Shown: piece by piece, positions 1 through 11,589 of the stretch | Position numbering within the stretch: position 1 is the stretch's first letter | Layout: each line of letters begins with the position of its first letter | NCBI GenBank assembly: GCA_918807975.1 | Contig: OU964918.1 | Coordinates: 41,710,477-41,774,476 of the forward strand | Length of the DNA stretch: 64,000 nucleotides | Direction: 5' to 3' | Origin: Aplidium turbinatum | Lineage: Eukaryota; Chordata; Ascidiacea; Aplousobranchia; Polyclinidae | The notes under the pieces: generated by a model | The model's database searches: none | What the model was told of the DNA's origin: nothing | What the model saw: only the letters and a program-made list of their open reading frames with translations | Translations under genes and position numbers: made by a program

Positions 1-453
1 TTTAATGCTATTAGTTTAATGCTGAGAATGCTAGTGTAATGCTGAGAATGCTAGTTTAATGCTGAGAATGCTATTTATGCTGAGAATGCTCATTAACAGC
101 CTAGGAAAACTACAGATAAATCTGCATCAGGCATTGCAGAGTGCAAAAACAGTGTTGCAGAACGCGTTTTCGAATATTAAATTCTCATCAGTGCAAGTAC
201 GTTTATGAACGCAATAACAACAGTTAAATTTAAACTCAATACAATACATTACAAACATTATAAGGACTTATTGAGATGAGCATTAATGCTGTTAATGAGC
301 ATTAATGCTGTTAATGCTATTAATGCTGAGAATGCTATTTACTTGTGCTATCGTTATTGTATTTTGGCCTCTAAGCACGCAGATTTGGCCGCCAAAAATT
401 GTGCTATCGTTATTGTATTTTGGCCTCTAAGCACGCAGATTTGGCCGCCAAAA
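1..453. repeat. Tandem repeats, 20-bp and 55-bp units
   Basis: From 1 to about 92 a unit close to TTTAATGCTGAGAATGCTAG repeats about four times with small changes; related AATGCTGTT/AATGCTATT units recur at 277-340. Immediately after, a stretch of about 54 bp beginning GTGCTATCGTTATTG is duplicated almost perfectly in tandem (about 345-398 and 400-453). The second copy runs into a segment (about 440-515, GGCCGCC..AAGGCCTG) that resembles 25540-25640, so part of this block belongs to a dispersed repeat. Short open frames here are by-products of the repeat. No gene is seen. Confidence 0.75.
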
Positions 454-514
454 AGGAGCTCTCGGTAGGCCACGATGGCTGCCGGAAAAAAACACGAGTT
501 TTAAGGCCTGTGAT

Positions 515-662
515 GAAACTGAGAAACATTTACAGAAGCCCTTCGATACGTTGCATTTTTAAGATAATGTATTCAGACGTTGAATCAATGTACAAATGAA
601 CTGTTAGGCTAAATGAGTTCTTGGAACAAATCGAAGGGCTTCTGTGAATGTTTCCCAGTTTC
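515..662. repeat. Small inverted repeat (palindromic MITE-like)
   Basis: Arms of 33 bp at 515-547 and 630-662 are reverse complements of each other with two mismatches; each contains AGAAGCCCTTCGAT or its complement. The loop is about 80 bp. No target-site duplication was recognised outside the arms, so this may be a hairpin MITE or the remains of one. Confidence 0.6.
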
Positions 663-664
663 AA

Positions 665-795
665 GGTATCCTAGTCATCAAAGTTCTCTTTTCTACATGA
701 TTTCAACGTTTAGCAACGTTAAAACGATGTAAAAACGGCAATTTCTGCTGGTCGGGATAACTAGGCTACGGTACCCGATAATTTCCTTTCAATCC
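665..795. mobile_element. Partial copy of the 9-bp-TSD MITE family
   Basis: The segment matches the right half of the complete copy at 3854-4172: CAACGTTTAGC, then ACGTTAAAAC, a GCGGCAAT-like box, TAGGCTACGGTACCCGATAAT. It lacks the CTCACCGAAT terminal repeats and has no visible target duplication. It is an old truncated copy. Confidence 0.55.
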
Positions 796-865
796 AAGCT
801 GTAGGCCACACATTTGTTGATCCAAACTAATCATTTTAACTATTCAAAAGTACTAACTTATAGAC

Positions 866-1682
866 CAGTGGTTCTCAACTGGGGGTCCGTGGACCCCAAG
901 GGGTCCGTGAAGCGATTTTAGGGGGTCCGCGAAAGTTTCCGAGTTTTCAGCATGATTGATAAATTATGAAATTTAAAATTGTTTGTGGTTTGTTTATGTA
1001 CTTGCCTACAGTGATTCTCAAATTGTAAGTCGCAATGCACTGCTGCGTCGTTTGAAATTGCAAAAGACATGGCACAGAGGTTTGGTTTGGTTAGAACTAA
1101 AAATATCATATAAATGACTTAAACCTTTTAATAAGGCTATGTTCTACTTAATTCTTTTGAGACAGCAGGTTGTTGATATGATTAACCTAGACTGCTGACT
1201 ATCGTTTGCATTTCTATCCGTCCCGGATTTCTATCACCACTCACAGTTAGTTAGCAGTCTACAGTATAACCACTAACAGTTTTGCAATGACTGCGATTAT
1301 AATTTATAACGAATTAGTATTGATTACAAATGAAAAAAGGGAGAAATTCTTTGTAACGGTTGCAAGTATTCTATTAACTTTTGATAAAATTTATAGAAAA
1401 ACATTAAATCAGCATATAAATTTTTACGGTACTGATATTTGATCCTGTGTGTCAACATATAAGGTAGCTCATAACTTAAGTCCATCTCATCAACAGTCAA
1501 GTTCGTTGCGAATTCAGCAAATTCTTCTAAGGAGGCTATGTTGCTTCGAAACTTATGTAACATATTATGATTCCATAAGGAGACGCAATATACCAAAATT
1601 TTAAATAGAATTTTTAGGGGTCCGCAACCGCTTCGAAGGCACCAAAAGGGGTCCACCCAGACAAAAAGGTTGAGAACCACTG
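866..1682. mobile_element. hAT-type DNA transposon (817 bp, non-autonomous)
   Basis: The left end is CAGTGGTTCTCAACTGGGGG and the right end reads as its inverse, GGTTGAGAACCACTG. The 8-bp sequence TTATAGAC directly flanks both sides (858-865 and 1683-1690), the duplication length of the hAT superfamily. Subterminal GGGGTCC motifs are also inverted. CAGTGGTTCTCAACC-type ends are known from Charlie-like hATs. An open frame on the minus strand inside (1324-1731, crossing the right end) has no recognised transposase motif and is probably chance. Confidence 0.9.
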
Positions 1683-1737
1683 TTATAGACATTAAACATG
1701 ATTTTTTTTTTGTACATTTTTTCCCCTTCATTTCTTA

Positions 1738-2000
1738 AATTTTTCTGAAGGTGTTGCGACCGTGCCAAATTTCTTTCAACTCAATAACTTACTTCGGTCA
1801 CAAGCACTCGTGTTTTGTCGCTTCTACCTTTTTCTACACCTTTGCTATGTTGACGTGAATTGTTTTTGATATCATGATCAAAAATAAAAACAACTGACAT
1901 GACGAATTCAAGCACGTTTTAACATTCGCGTTTTGTCGCTTCTAACTTTGCTATGTTGACGTGTATTGTTTTTCATATGATGGTCAAAAATAAAAACATT
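1738..2000. repeat. Dispersed repeat with internal ~115-bp tandem duplication
   Basis: Two similar direct units lie at about 1810-1890 and 1926-2000. Each contains GTTTTGTCGCTTCTA, GCTATGTTGACGTG and ATGGTCAAAAATAAAAAC-like boxes. A third, diverged unit with the same order of boxes occurs at about 36780-36955. The family is not identified. Confidence 0.55.
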
Positions 2001-2159
2001 TTATAGTAAACATATATTTTCATTAGTATATAATAATCTTTAAATATGTTAAACTTGATAACGTTGCTCGGCTTCGTATGCCTATGGTTAAATAAAAACA
2101 ACTCAACTGAACTGACATAACGAATTTTAATTTAATAGTTCAAACATTTTATTTTTATT

Positions 2160-2814
2160 CCTTTCTGCACGATTTCAACGTTTAACGATGTAAAAACGGC
2201 AATTATAATTAGGCTATGGTTAGGGATGCACAATACAGAATACCTGGCTATTCTAGAATATTCTAGAATACTTAATTTCGAATCTAGAATTTCGAATCTA
2301 TTCTGAAATTACGCGGCAATTTTTTCCAAATAATATCGAACAAAAAGCAAAAATATTTATACATACATTATTTTGAATTGTATTAGTATCACATGTCAAA
2401 CAGAGTACAACATATGATAAATCAAGCATCATAGTACGATGCATCATCAATCATCATACGGTCACACCGAAACGCACTGCGTGTCTGCAGTTCTGATAAC
2501 TGCGCAAACCCTATGAAGGAAGAAAAAGGTCGCTTAGAACAAACAGTCCATGAAGAAAAAAGTCGGCGCGCAAGACGGAAAATATCAACTTTACATTTGT
2601 TTAACGTCGCACACTGTTCATTTAACAGATTTATTTTCGAGTCCTGATATCCGAAAAGAAACTGCAAATGCGATTCGAATACATTGAGATTCGAATCTCT
2701 AAGATTCGATATTCTGTATTGTGCATCCCTAGCTATGGTACCCGATAATTCCCTTTCAAAAATAAAATTTCAAAAACTCGCCGAATAGGGAACTCGCCGA
2801 ATAATAGCAGACCC
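2160..2814. mobile_element. 9-bp-TSD MITE family copy, split by a hAT MITE
   Basis: Sequence to 2220 (GATTTCAACGTTTAACG..GGCAATTATAATTAGGCTATGGT) continues at 2732 (GCTATGGTACCCGATAATT) and ends in ACTCGCCGAAT..AGCAGACCC at 2814, the family's right terminus. The left half with the CGGTGAG terminus is missing or unrecognisable. The 511-bp hAT MITE at 2221-2731 sits exactly within it. Confidence 0.75.
2221..2731. mobile_element. hAT MITE (511 bp) nested in another MITE
   Basis: Terminal inverted repeats are TAGGGATGCACAATACAGAA and its complement ATTCTGTATTGTGCATCCCTA. The 8-bp target duplication GCTATGGT is at 2213-2220 and 2732-2739. Subterminal regions are rich in TTCGAAT/ATTCTAGAA motifs. 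No transposase is seen. Confidence 0.92.
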
Positions 2815-3853
2815 ACACTGCGCAGCCCTCCAAAGTTTGAAAAATTGAAGTGTGGGAATATTTGCAAGAACTATGCGATATCTTGGTAATGGAAGAAGAT
2901 AGTTTGTCGTATAAGGTGTCAACTTGTGCGGAATGGCCAACTTCCTGTCTGATCTTAGTAGATTTTACTAATGGCCAACATTATCGGTCGTTATGTCAAA
3001 AATCCCATGCCGTGAAAAAGTTAAAGTTAGAAATGATATTTAGAGATGAGTGGATGTTGATGTTGGTGATATTAAAGAGTTAGGATGTTGATGATGTTAA
3101 AGAGTTACTTCTAAGATGATTGAGACATCTTGAACACATGAACAAAAAGAATTTAACAAGACTAGTTTGAAATATGGTAGTAGTGGAATAAAATGAAGCC
3201 AAAAAAGACATGGCAAGAGACAGTGAAGGTGTCTCAAGAAAAAAAGAACTCAAAACTTAAATTAAACTGAGACTATTGTCTTGTAAAATATCAAACCAGT
3301 TACCGTATGTCATATGGATGTGAAAGTTGGACTTGCAGCAAAGAAGTCTACAAAAAAATTAATATTTTCAACCAGATCTACAGAAGAATAACCTACTATA
3401 ATTATCATATAAACAACACATTACAATTGAAGCAATTAGAAAAAGAATTGCAGTGCAAGATGGATGGGCAAACGATGTAGCAAAACAAAAGATGAAATTC
3501 ACGGGATATATTCTGAAAAGATTGGCAGGACAGCTACATCACTTGATGATTGAAGTGAAGGTATGGTGGAATGGAAGAGGTGTAGGGAAGAAGGAGGCAG
3601 GATTGGGAAAATTATGTAAAACAGTGAGCTAACGTCAAGTACTGGAGAAGAAAAAATAGTAGCAGAAGAATGGGACATGTGGAAGCAAATAGGTGCCAAC
3701 CTTTGGCACGGAGGTGGCACATGGGCTAATGATGATCTAAATTTAAATATGCCAAGGATAGAGACTAGAGAGCACTGGAAGTGGAATAATCACTTAGGCA
3801 ATCGGTTGATGCTGATGTTTCAAAATGATGACAGACTTCTGAGCATATTCTTT

Positions 3854-4172
3854 CCGAATGGCCCGTTTCGGTGAGTCCGATTCGGTGAGAGCCCTATTTG
3901 GTGATTTTTTTTTAAATTATTGGATACCGTAGCCTAATTATCATTGCCGTTATAGGGTTAAGGGGTAGGGTTAGAGGTTAGGGTTAGAGGTTAAGGTTAT
4001 GGGTTAGGGTCTTATTTCAACGTTTAGCGACGTTAAAATGATGTAAAAGCGGCAATGATAATTAGGCTACGGTACCCGATAATTTTCAAAAGAAAAATCA
4101 AAAAAATCACCGAATAGGGCTCTCACCGAAAAGGCTCTCACCGAATCGGACTCACCGAATAGTAGCAGACCC
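3854..4172. mobile_element. Complete copy of the 9-bp-TSD (Mutator-like) MITE family
   Basis: Flanked by the 9-bp duplication ATATTCTTT (3845-3853 and 4173-4181). The left end is (CCG)AATGGCCCGTTTCGG followed by GTGAGTCCGATTCGGTGAG; the right end is CTCACCGAATCGGACTCACC followed by GAATAGTAGCAGACCC. The interior is a second palindrome (ACCGTAGCCTAATTATCATT at about 3926 and its inverse at about 4048-4074) enclosing a G-rich GGGTTA/AGGTTA tract at about 3954-4010. The 9-bp duplications and GG-starting ends suggest a non-autonomous Mutator-like element. It ends 61 bp before a PPWD1 exon. Confidence 0.85.
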
Positions 4173-4233
4173 ATATTCTTTATATCATTTTTAGAAATTT
4201 GCTGTAAATTTAAGTATTCACTAATTTTTTCAG

Positions 4234-7200
4234 GGCCCATCTTGGTGCAATTACCTGCATGTGTGTGAGCTACAGTGGGGAATTGATGTGCACTGTTTCA
4301 GAAGATAAAGCGATGAAAGTATTTGATGTCGTCAACTTCGACATGATCAATATGCTAAAACTCGGGTAAGACATTATCGTTTTGAAGTTCACTATGTTAG
4401 TTAGTGTCAATATTAAGCAACACTTTTTACACAGTAATAGTGTTTTCAACTACTAAACTATCAACTATGCTGTGATGAGGTAATTGAGGTGTTTTTGACT
4501 AAAATTTAAAACACTGACAATTTTGTTAGTTTTTGGCTTAACAATTTTGTGTTCATACGCCTTTTTAAATAAAATAACATTACATATCTTTTCAAATGCA
4601 CCATAGACAAAAAAAAATCTCAAAAGTCTGATTAATTTTTAAAGCTCAATTATTCCTATCGTTATAGGTGGTATAATGGTGTAAAAATGTACTTCCACAG
4701 CCTTTTCACCTTTTTGTCTAGTGAAATTTATGATTATGTTTATAGTGGGTCATTTAAAAGATTACTCAAGTAAAATCTATTCTAATCACTAGATCAAAAT
4801 TTTGAATTTGTAAATAGTAAGCACCCTCCATGGTAGACTTTCACATGATAATTATCTTGTTTGATACAAATACAGTACATACCGCACACAGTATTGCTCA
4901 ACACAAGTATGAAACATTTGCTGTGGGAAATTTAAGCCTGTTACCATCATCAGTCCATCACATGTGGAAAAGTATTTACCAAAGATATATCTGACCCTTC
5001 ATTGTTTTCAACTTTTTCCAAAAGAATGGAATCTGCTGGAAACCTGGATTTTTATAGCTAAGTAACTTTTAAGACATGGGTTGAATAAAAATATTAACAA
5101 ACTACACAAAAAGGCTTGAAACATTTTGTCGACTTAAATTCAATTTAAAAAATGTTGCATAATAATGTTTATCAGTACAGACTATGGGTAATGCAGGTTT
5201 TTCTTCTATTGCACTGCTATAGAAAAGGTTACTTTCGAAAAGTGTTTTTCTTGCTTTTTTGCAAATTATTTATCTGAGCAAAGAGTCAAAATCATTGTAC
5301 TAATGTCATATTTCTTACTTTCATGTTCAGGTATGTACCTGCTGTCAGCGAGTGGGTTTACTCTGGCGGAAGTCGAATCAGTGCAGTTGCTGTTGCAATG
5401 AGGGAAAAGCCAGTTATCTATGTTTATGACGGAAGGTTAGTTAACAATGCAAAGTAGTATTGCTTTGCATTGTTGAAGTCCGCTCATAAAACTAAAGCGA
5501 AGATCAATTTAGTGAAAAAATCTGTTTCAGCTTGCATATAGACGGAATGTTGTTCAAAATGTCTCTCGTTTTTGCTATCTGGGCAACGTCAAGAGAGATA
5601 CAGTACTTGTGACATGTAGAAACAGAAGTCAGTTGGTAAAAATACAAAACTAACATTATTACAAACACTCATACATCCAATTGCCACATATCATATACGG
5701 TACTGTATGATTGTATGAAAAGCAAAAGTTAACATGCAAAAAATGTGCATTAAAAGATAAAATAGGCCTACATGATTATAATATTAAATACTTGTTATAT
5801 TTTATATGTTTATTGTTATACATTAAATCATAAAATACGGTAACAATAAACGAAAAAGAAAAATATGTATCATATGAATTTTTTTTCAACTTTAAACTTT
5901 TTTAATTAAACTAATTTTTAATACACTTCAGGGGCAGTGGCGAACCTTTGCACGTATTGAATGACCGGCACAGCAAAAGCATCACATGTATTTGCTACAA
6001 TCCAGTGCACAAAGTTGCTATAAGTGCAGACAAGGCTGGCATCTTGGAATATTGGAGCAGTAAGTGAAAAGGAGTTTGTGTCAGACCGACAGGGTTTTAT
6101 GTTTTGTAATTAACGTGAAATCTTTTGTCATCAGGTCAAGAAGGAGATTTCCGATTTCCTGAATCAACTGTAAATTTCAAGTTAAAAAGCGACACCGATT
6201 TGTACGAGTTAGCCAAATGTAAGACTCACGCATTGGCCATGTCCATGTCACCCAATGGGGCACTTTTTGCCTGCACTGCTCCTGATCGCCGAGTCAGGGT
6301 CTTTCACTTTCTTACTGGAAAGAAATCGCGAGTGTTTGATGAATCACTGGAGGTATGTTCCATTGTTCATTGACTACTAACACATCTTTTATCAGTTTGT
6401 CTTGGTTTAGATGATTTCTCCAGTCGCAAGATAGCCTACTTCTAATATTTTCAGCATACTTTTTAATGCAATCATGTACAAGACAAACTGTTTTGTTGGT
6501 TGGTGTTCTTTTGACTCGATTTTCTGCCACGTGTTTGCTGGAAGCTTCAGTACACTAGCCATAGCTAGTCGTATTATTTTACGTACTCTTTATTTTTAGA
6601 CGTTCGTTGAACTCCAACAAACGAAAGCTCAATTGGCCAACATGGAATTTGGAAGAAGAATTGCAGTTGAGAGGGAGCTAGAAAAATCTCCGCAATGTTT
6701 TGGTTTGAATAATTGCATTTTTGATGAATCTGGTCATTTTTTGCTTTATTCCACAATGCTTGGTATTAAAGTCGTCAATCTCCATACAAACAGGTAGGAT
6801 TCCGAACAATTTTGCGTATGAAGTTATAAAAAGTTGATTATCTGTATAGGCATTGTTGATAGATTTTAATTGGATTGATTTTGATTGTAAAATTTGTGGC
6901 ACATTTCAATTTTTAAATCTTTCTTGAAATATAGCTGGACAAATCGTCGCTCCACTTTTAATATCTCCTCTGGTAAAGATGAATTCAATCATTTGCACGA
7001 GGGGCTAGAATTGTTTAAAAATTTCATGATATTTCCTTTAGTTACAAATCCAGTAAAATTGCAGTAAAGTTAACTAACTCAAACACCCTTTGAAAATTTA
7101 TTTCAATTTTTGCTCTTATGTGTTTTCTGACTTACCATTACTGAGATGTCTTCTGGCCAAATAATGAAATAACATGTTTCCTTGTGTTTTTAGATGCTGT

Positions 7201-10200
7201 AGAATAATAGGAAAGCCGGAAAACGTTCGCTTTCTTCATCTTGCCATGATCCAAAGCACAACCAACAACACAAAAGCGGCCTTGACTGTTGACATGAAAG
7301 CGTCAGAAAACCCTGCCTTGCAGGAAGTCACTTATGATCCAACTATGTTTTGCACCGGTTATAAAAAGAATCGATTTTATATCGTGAGTAGCATTGTTAC
7401 TTGCTTAATGCTTACCATTGAAATTTGTACTTTTTTATAAGCTACTATTGCACGTAAAGAAACGCACATATTTGAGGGCTACATCGTAACAAAAAAATTA
7501 AAGTTACGGCATGTTCTGACGACAAAATATAAAAGACGTTTTGATGAACATGCGGAAATAAACCAGAAAAAAATTACAAATTCCAAAACAAACGTGTATC
7601 CAGCGAAGAATAGTCCAGTAATCACATAAACATGAAACCAAGTTTAACACTGCTTAAGTAGGAAACTCAGGCTTTTTGAATTGCTTCAATGTCTTCAGAC
7701 AATGAATAATATTATATTTTTAAAGTTTACAAAGCGATCTCCCGACGAATCTCAGAGTTCAAGCACTGATCGTGACGTTTTTAACGAACGACCATCCAAG
7801 GACGAAGTGATGGCTGCCACACAAATGCAAACAGAGAAACGGGTAAATGCAATTAATATAGATTAAGAGCAGGATGATTTCAATTCTCTATGAACCAAAA
7901 TGGTGAAAAATAGTTGGGTAAGCGCGGTTCACAGTTTATGCGGCTGCCGTCAGGCCAGGGTCGCCAGATTCTGAAGGGCAATATATCCAAAATAGCATTG
8001 AAAAATATATCAAACCTAAAAATATTACACCAGTTTAGTTTATTGGTTTTATTGATGAAAAACCAAATTATACAAAATACAATAAACACAAAAACTTCGC
8101 ACCAAGTTTATACCAAACAGATTTAAAAAACCAAAATACATGCAAAAACTACGTTTTACACATGGTTTGAACTGTCTGAATAATGTCAAATTTCTAACTT
8201 GAGAGAAAAAGGGTTTTCATTTTGGCTATTTATCATCATCATAATCCATCGTCGGTGTGTTCCCCACTAGTGGGGGTGGCCGATTGTTTCCGCGCAGTAA
8301 TTGTTTTAATCCCTTTTCTCCATTTCACCCTGTCCCCTGCATCTTCCTCCTTCAGTCCGACTTTTTTAAATTCATCCTTCACTTGTTGTTTCCACGTTAT
8401 ATCACTAGCAAATCAAAAAGGTATAATCTTTTATCACCATATCGGTATCACGGAATATTTAAGGTGGCCTCACGCTCACAGTTTAACAAAAATAAGGGAA
8501 TCTGCTCGATGCTCTGCTACAGAGTATGCTAGCCTAGTATGCAGACAAATTTATCATAAGTTTATTGTTGCAATGAATAACATGTTTTTTGTTCAGCATG
8601 ACCTTGAATATTACACCACTGCCAGCAATCGTTTTATACTAATAAAACAATATAGCCTGCCAGAAAAATTTCAAATCATTGTCTATGTTTTGACCTTGAA
8701 CTATCTGACAAATTTACTTCAATTAAAAAGATCAATTGAGATACTACAATGCTGTACTTGTACTGACTGTCAGATAACTGGAACATACACATATGCTTAC
8801 CAACACTTAAAAACTTTACTATTTTTACTCGAAAGTTACCACGAGTCTGTAGGTTAGCCCAGCAAACAAGAAAACACCTGAGGTAGGCTCTGGAGCGTAG
8901 CCAGCACAACTTTGCGGGGGGTGGGACAAATAAGTATCTTTGCACATGTCAGTAAGTTTGGCATCAAGGCGGCGAAAAGGAAGTACCCAGAGAGGGGTCT
9001 GGAAGGCCTTCCCCCACAAAAGAAAACTTAAAAATTGCACATTCTGAGAGTACTTTCACCCTAAATCATTAGTAAAACTTTGTCACATGATGCCAGAATC
9101 CCTGCATGATGCTGTAACAGAGTGTGAAGTTTTATTTGAAATATTTTGAGGGTAAGCAATTTGCTCCCCTCCGACTACGCCACTGGTTAGGCCAACAACC
9201 CAGCAAAAACTACAACACACACCTTTATTTTTCTTGATTGCAACTCTACCGAATGCCGATTGAGACGAAATCATCTTCCGGTAGCTGCATCAGACTCACA
9301 AGTAAAATCTACTGTGAACTGGTCAACGGTTGTCGTTTGCCGCATTAAGTGTGTGAACCGCGTTTAATAGCCTAGAAATGAGACTAGACCCACTTGGCTA
9401 AATCTGCCACTTGCCCTACTTTCAGTTATTAGAGATACAGCGTAACAATTTGTCAACTGACTAACTATTGGGCTAGTGAGTGCTATTGAGGGAGTTAGGC
9501 GAGTGATTGACCGAAATGAGCTAAGGTGGGCAGGGAGTCGCTCGCTAACAAATGTGTATGGCTGATCAACTGACATCATATTGCAATTCTATAGAAGCTC
9601 TATTGTGCAGATTTACGACAGTGCAACCATACACACAACCATGGGTGACGTTACCGTGAAGTTATTTGGTAAAGAGTGTCCTAAATCGACTGAAAACTTT
9701 TGCGTTCATTCGAGAAATGGCTACTACAATGGACATATCTTCCATCGAATAATAAAAGTAAGATTTTTTTAACATGCATTGCTACCAGCCTTTGTTTTCT
9801 CTTGTTGATATTGCTTGTCTCGGTTTACAGTAAGTTAAAACGTAACAAACATATTGTCACCAAGAGAATGTGGTTAGTGAAGTGACTAGTTTCCTCTCTG
9901 AGTTCAAATATGCTACTGCTGCTAAATTTATACAACCTATTATCGGTATGTGTCATCTCATAGTAATGGAAATGTTTTGTTTCGCATTGTATTTTTTGAA
10001 CATGCGTGCTTGATGCTTCACAAGATAGATATTTGCAATGTTTTTTGCAGATCAATGTGCAGATTTGCAAAATTTTATGCAGATCACATCATGACTCTGT
10101 AATTCGATCCCAATTTTTTTCATTGTTACCTTTATTGTAGGGGTTTATGGTTCAGACTGGTGACCCCCTCGGAACAGGGACCGGCGGGAAAAGCATATGG

Positions 10201-10467
10201 GGCGGAGAGTTCGAGGATGAATTCCATCCCTCCCTTCGCCACGACAGGCCGTACACTCTCAGCATGGCCAATGCAGGCCCAAATACAAACGGATCACAAT
10301 TTTTTATCACAGTGGTTCCCACGCCATGGCTAGACAACAAACATACAATATTTGGCCGAGTAACAAAAGGGATGGAAGTTGTCCATACAATTGCCAATGT
10401 CAAAGTCAATCCAAAGACCGATAAACCTCATGATGACGTTGCCATTGTCAACATCAGTGTCAAGTAG
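4234..10467 (+). CDS. PPWD1: PPWD1, WD-repeat cyclophilin (nine 3' exons; N-terminus not in view)
   Basis: Coding exons: 4234-4365, 5331-5435, 5932-6059, 6135-6352, 6600-6793, 7194-7383, 7726-7842, 9611-9757, 10141-10467. All junctions are AG/GT and the joined frame is open for 518 residues plus stop. PPWD1 is a nuclear peptidyl-prolyl cis-trans isomerase found in spliceosomal C complexes. The first exon gives [25 protein letters not shown], a WD40 blade matching vertebrate PPWD1 almost word for word; further blades follow ([14 protein letters not shown]). The last two exons encode the cyclophilin domain: [33 protein letters not shown]. Arg of FHR, Phe and Gln of GFMVQ, SQFF, and Trp and His of WLDNKH are the expected active-site and cyclosporin-contact residues, so it should be catalytically competent. 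The human protein is 646 residues; about 128 N-terminal residues are missing. The first visible exon begins with the last base of a codon, and I found no upstream exon in 1-4233, so the preceding intron is long or begins outside the window. Introns are AT-rich; the largest (7843-9610) holds a decayed MITE. Confidence 0.95.
8890..9186. mobile_element. Decayed hAT-like MITE inside a PPWD1 intron
   Basis: The left end resembles CTGGAGCGTAGCCAGC and the right end is GACTACGCCACTG, the inverse of the CAGTGGCGTAG terminus also seen at 26436-34989. Flanks GGTAGGCT and GTTAGGCC agree at six of eight positions, compatible with an eroded 8-bp duplication. Internal G-rich and C-rich runs (GGGGGGTGGG, CTCCCCTCC) match the style of the better copy. 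Confidence 0.5.
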
Positions 10468-10790
10468 AATTCATTGTCGCCACTTCAGAAGTTGCGCGGT
10501 GACAAAATTCTCTGATCTTTCCGGATCGCACGCACGTCACGTGCTGAGATCAGTGGAATGAGGCATTTTTGTCGAAATGCCACAAGGACGTTTTTATACG
10601 CCTTAAAGCAGTTGCGCTTAAAAATGCAGCTTGTGTTGCTGTGGTCGTTAAACTTTCCTATGGTAGCAACCATTTAACCGCCTTCGATTTTCAACAGACC
10701 GCAGGAAAGTATTGTTGAAGTAGAAAGGATCTTACTACGCACTGAAAGTAAATATTGGTAGTCTCGTAATAGCAGTTAACAATATACGAA

Positions 10791-10796
10791 AATAAA
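10791..10796 (+). promoter_or_regulatory. PPWD1: Likely PPWD1 polyadenylation signal
   Basis: AATAAA lies 324 bases after the PPWD1 stop codon in an AT-rich stretch, with T-rich sequence following. It is the first canonical hexamer after the stop, giving a 3' UTR of roughly 340-350 bases. The cleavage site is inferred. Confidence 0.65.
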
Positions 10797-10971
10797 ATAA
10801 GTCTACTGTAATTTTGCTCCGTTTCTTTTATTCTAGATTCGATATTGGTGATAATGTAGTCCCATAATCAGTTGTTAAGTTTTGGAAATGAGATGCTAAG
10901 GTTATCGTTTGTGTTTCCAACCCGGGTTTATTGTCTATGTTTCGCTACTGAATCCCCTGTTTTAACCCTTT

Positions 10972-11041
10972 GCGGTCGAACGTCATCCCTGGGATGATAA
11001 ACAAAGTTATGCAATGCAGTCCAACGTCATTCTTGGGATGA
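10972..11041. mobile_element. piggyBac-like transposon end
   Basis: TTAA at 10972-10975 is followed by CCCTTTGCGGTCGAACGTCA. A near-palindrome TCATCCCTGGGATGATA follows and recurs 30 bp later as TCATTCTTGGGATGATA with the same GTC.AACG prefix, giving two subterminal direct repeats that can each fold. TTAA targets and CCC-starting ends are known piggyBac features. The opposite end was not found, so the extent is unknown. Confidence 0.5.
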
Positions 11042-11589
11042 TATCATGTAGCAGCTATAGCCTACCAAGTCCGACTGTTTGTATAGGCTGTGCGAGAAAA
11101 CCAGGCAGTGAGAAAAAAGTCATTCTTTTGTGACTTTTATCTGGCAGCTGGATGCCTTGGTAGTTTATGATGCTTTACTGTTTTATGTTTTGTGAAATAA
11201 AACTGAACTTTTAGCATCTCAAAAGAAGTTGTGTTAGCTGGATGTTGTAAATTAGCCTAAGTCGTAAATATTGACTGCATACCAATCTGATCGTAGGCAA
11301 TAGCCTACAATAGTTTAAAAGCAAAGAAACCTACGTGGTAGCTCAACACAAACCTAATTTTATTGCAATTTTTTGGTGTTGCTACAATGACTATGTGCTA
11401 TGCAGCACTAAATTGCATCACAGAACGATCGTGTTCCAATGTGAAAGTTCACCTGTACTGGAGACTGTTTCAAAAAGTTGCATGACTGACAGATGATCAT
11501 GACTGAAGCAACGTGTTTGCTTTTGGTATCTTCGCAAAAGCGCAACATTTTGTTGCTATGTTGTTTGATTTTACAATAATCATTTCCAT

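Noticed and set aside
3954-4010. A telomere or interstitial telomeric array
   Set aside because: The GGGTTA-like tract is short, irregular and always inside the same MITE, so it travels with the element.
8222-8857. A 211-codon plus-strand frame in the last large PPWD1 intron region
   Set aside because: Composition is low-complexity, with no motif, and it begins in a TCATCATCATAATCC microsatellite-like stretch that may be a degraded retroposon tail; it is not spliced into PPWD1.
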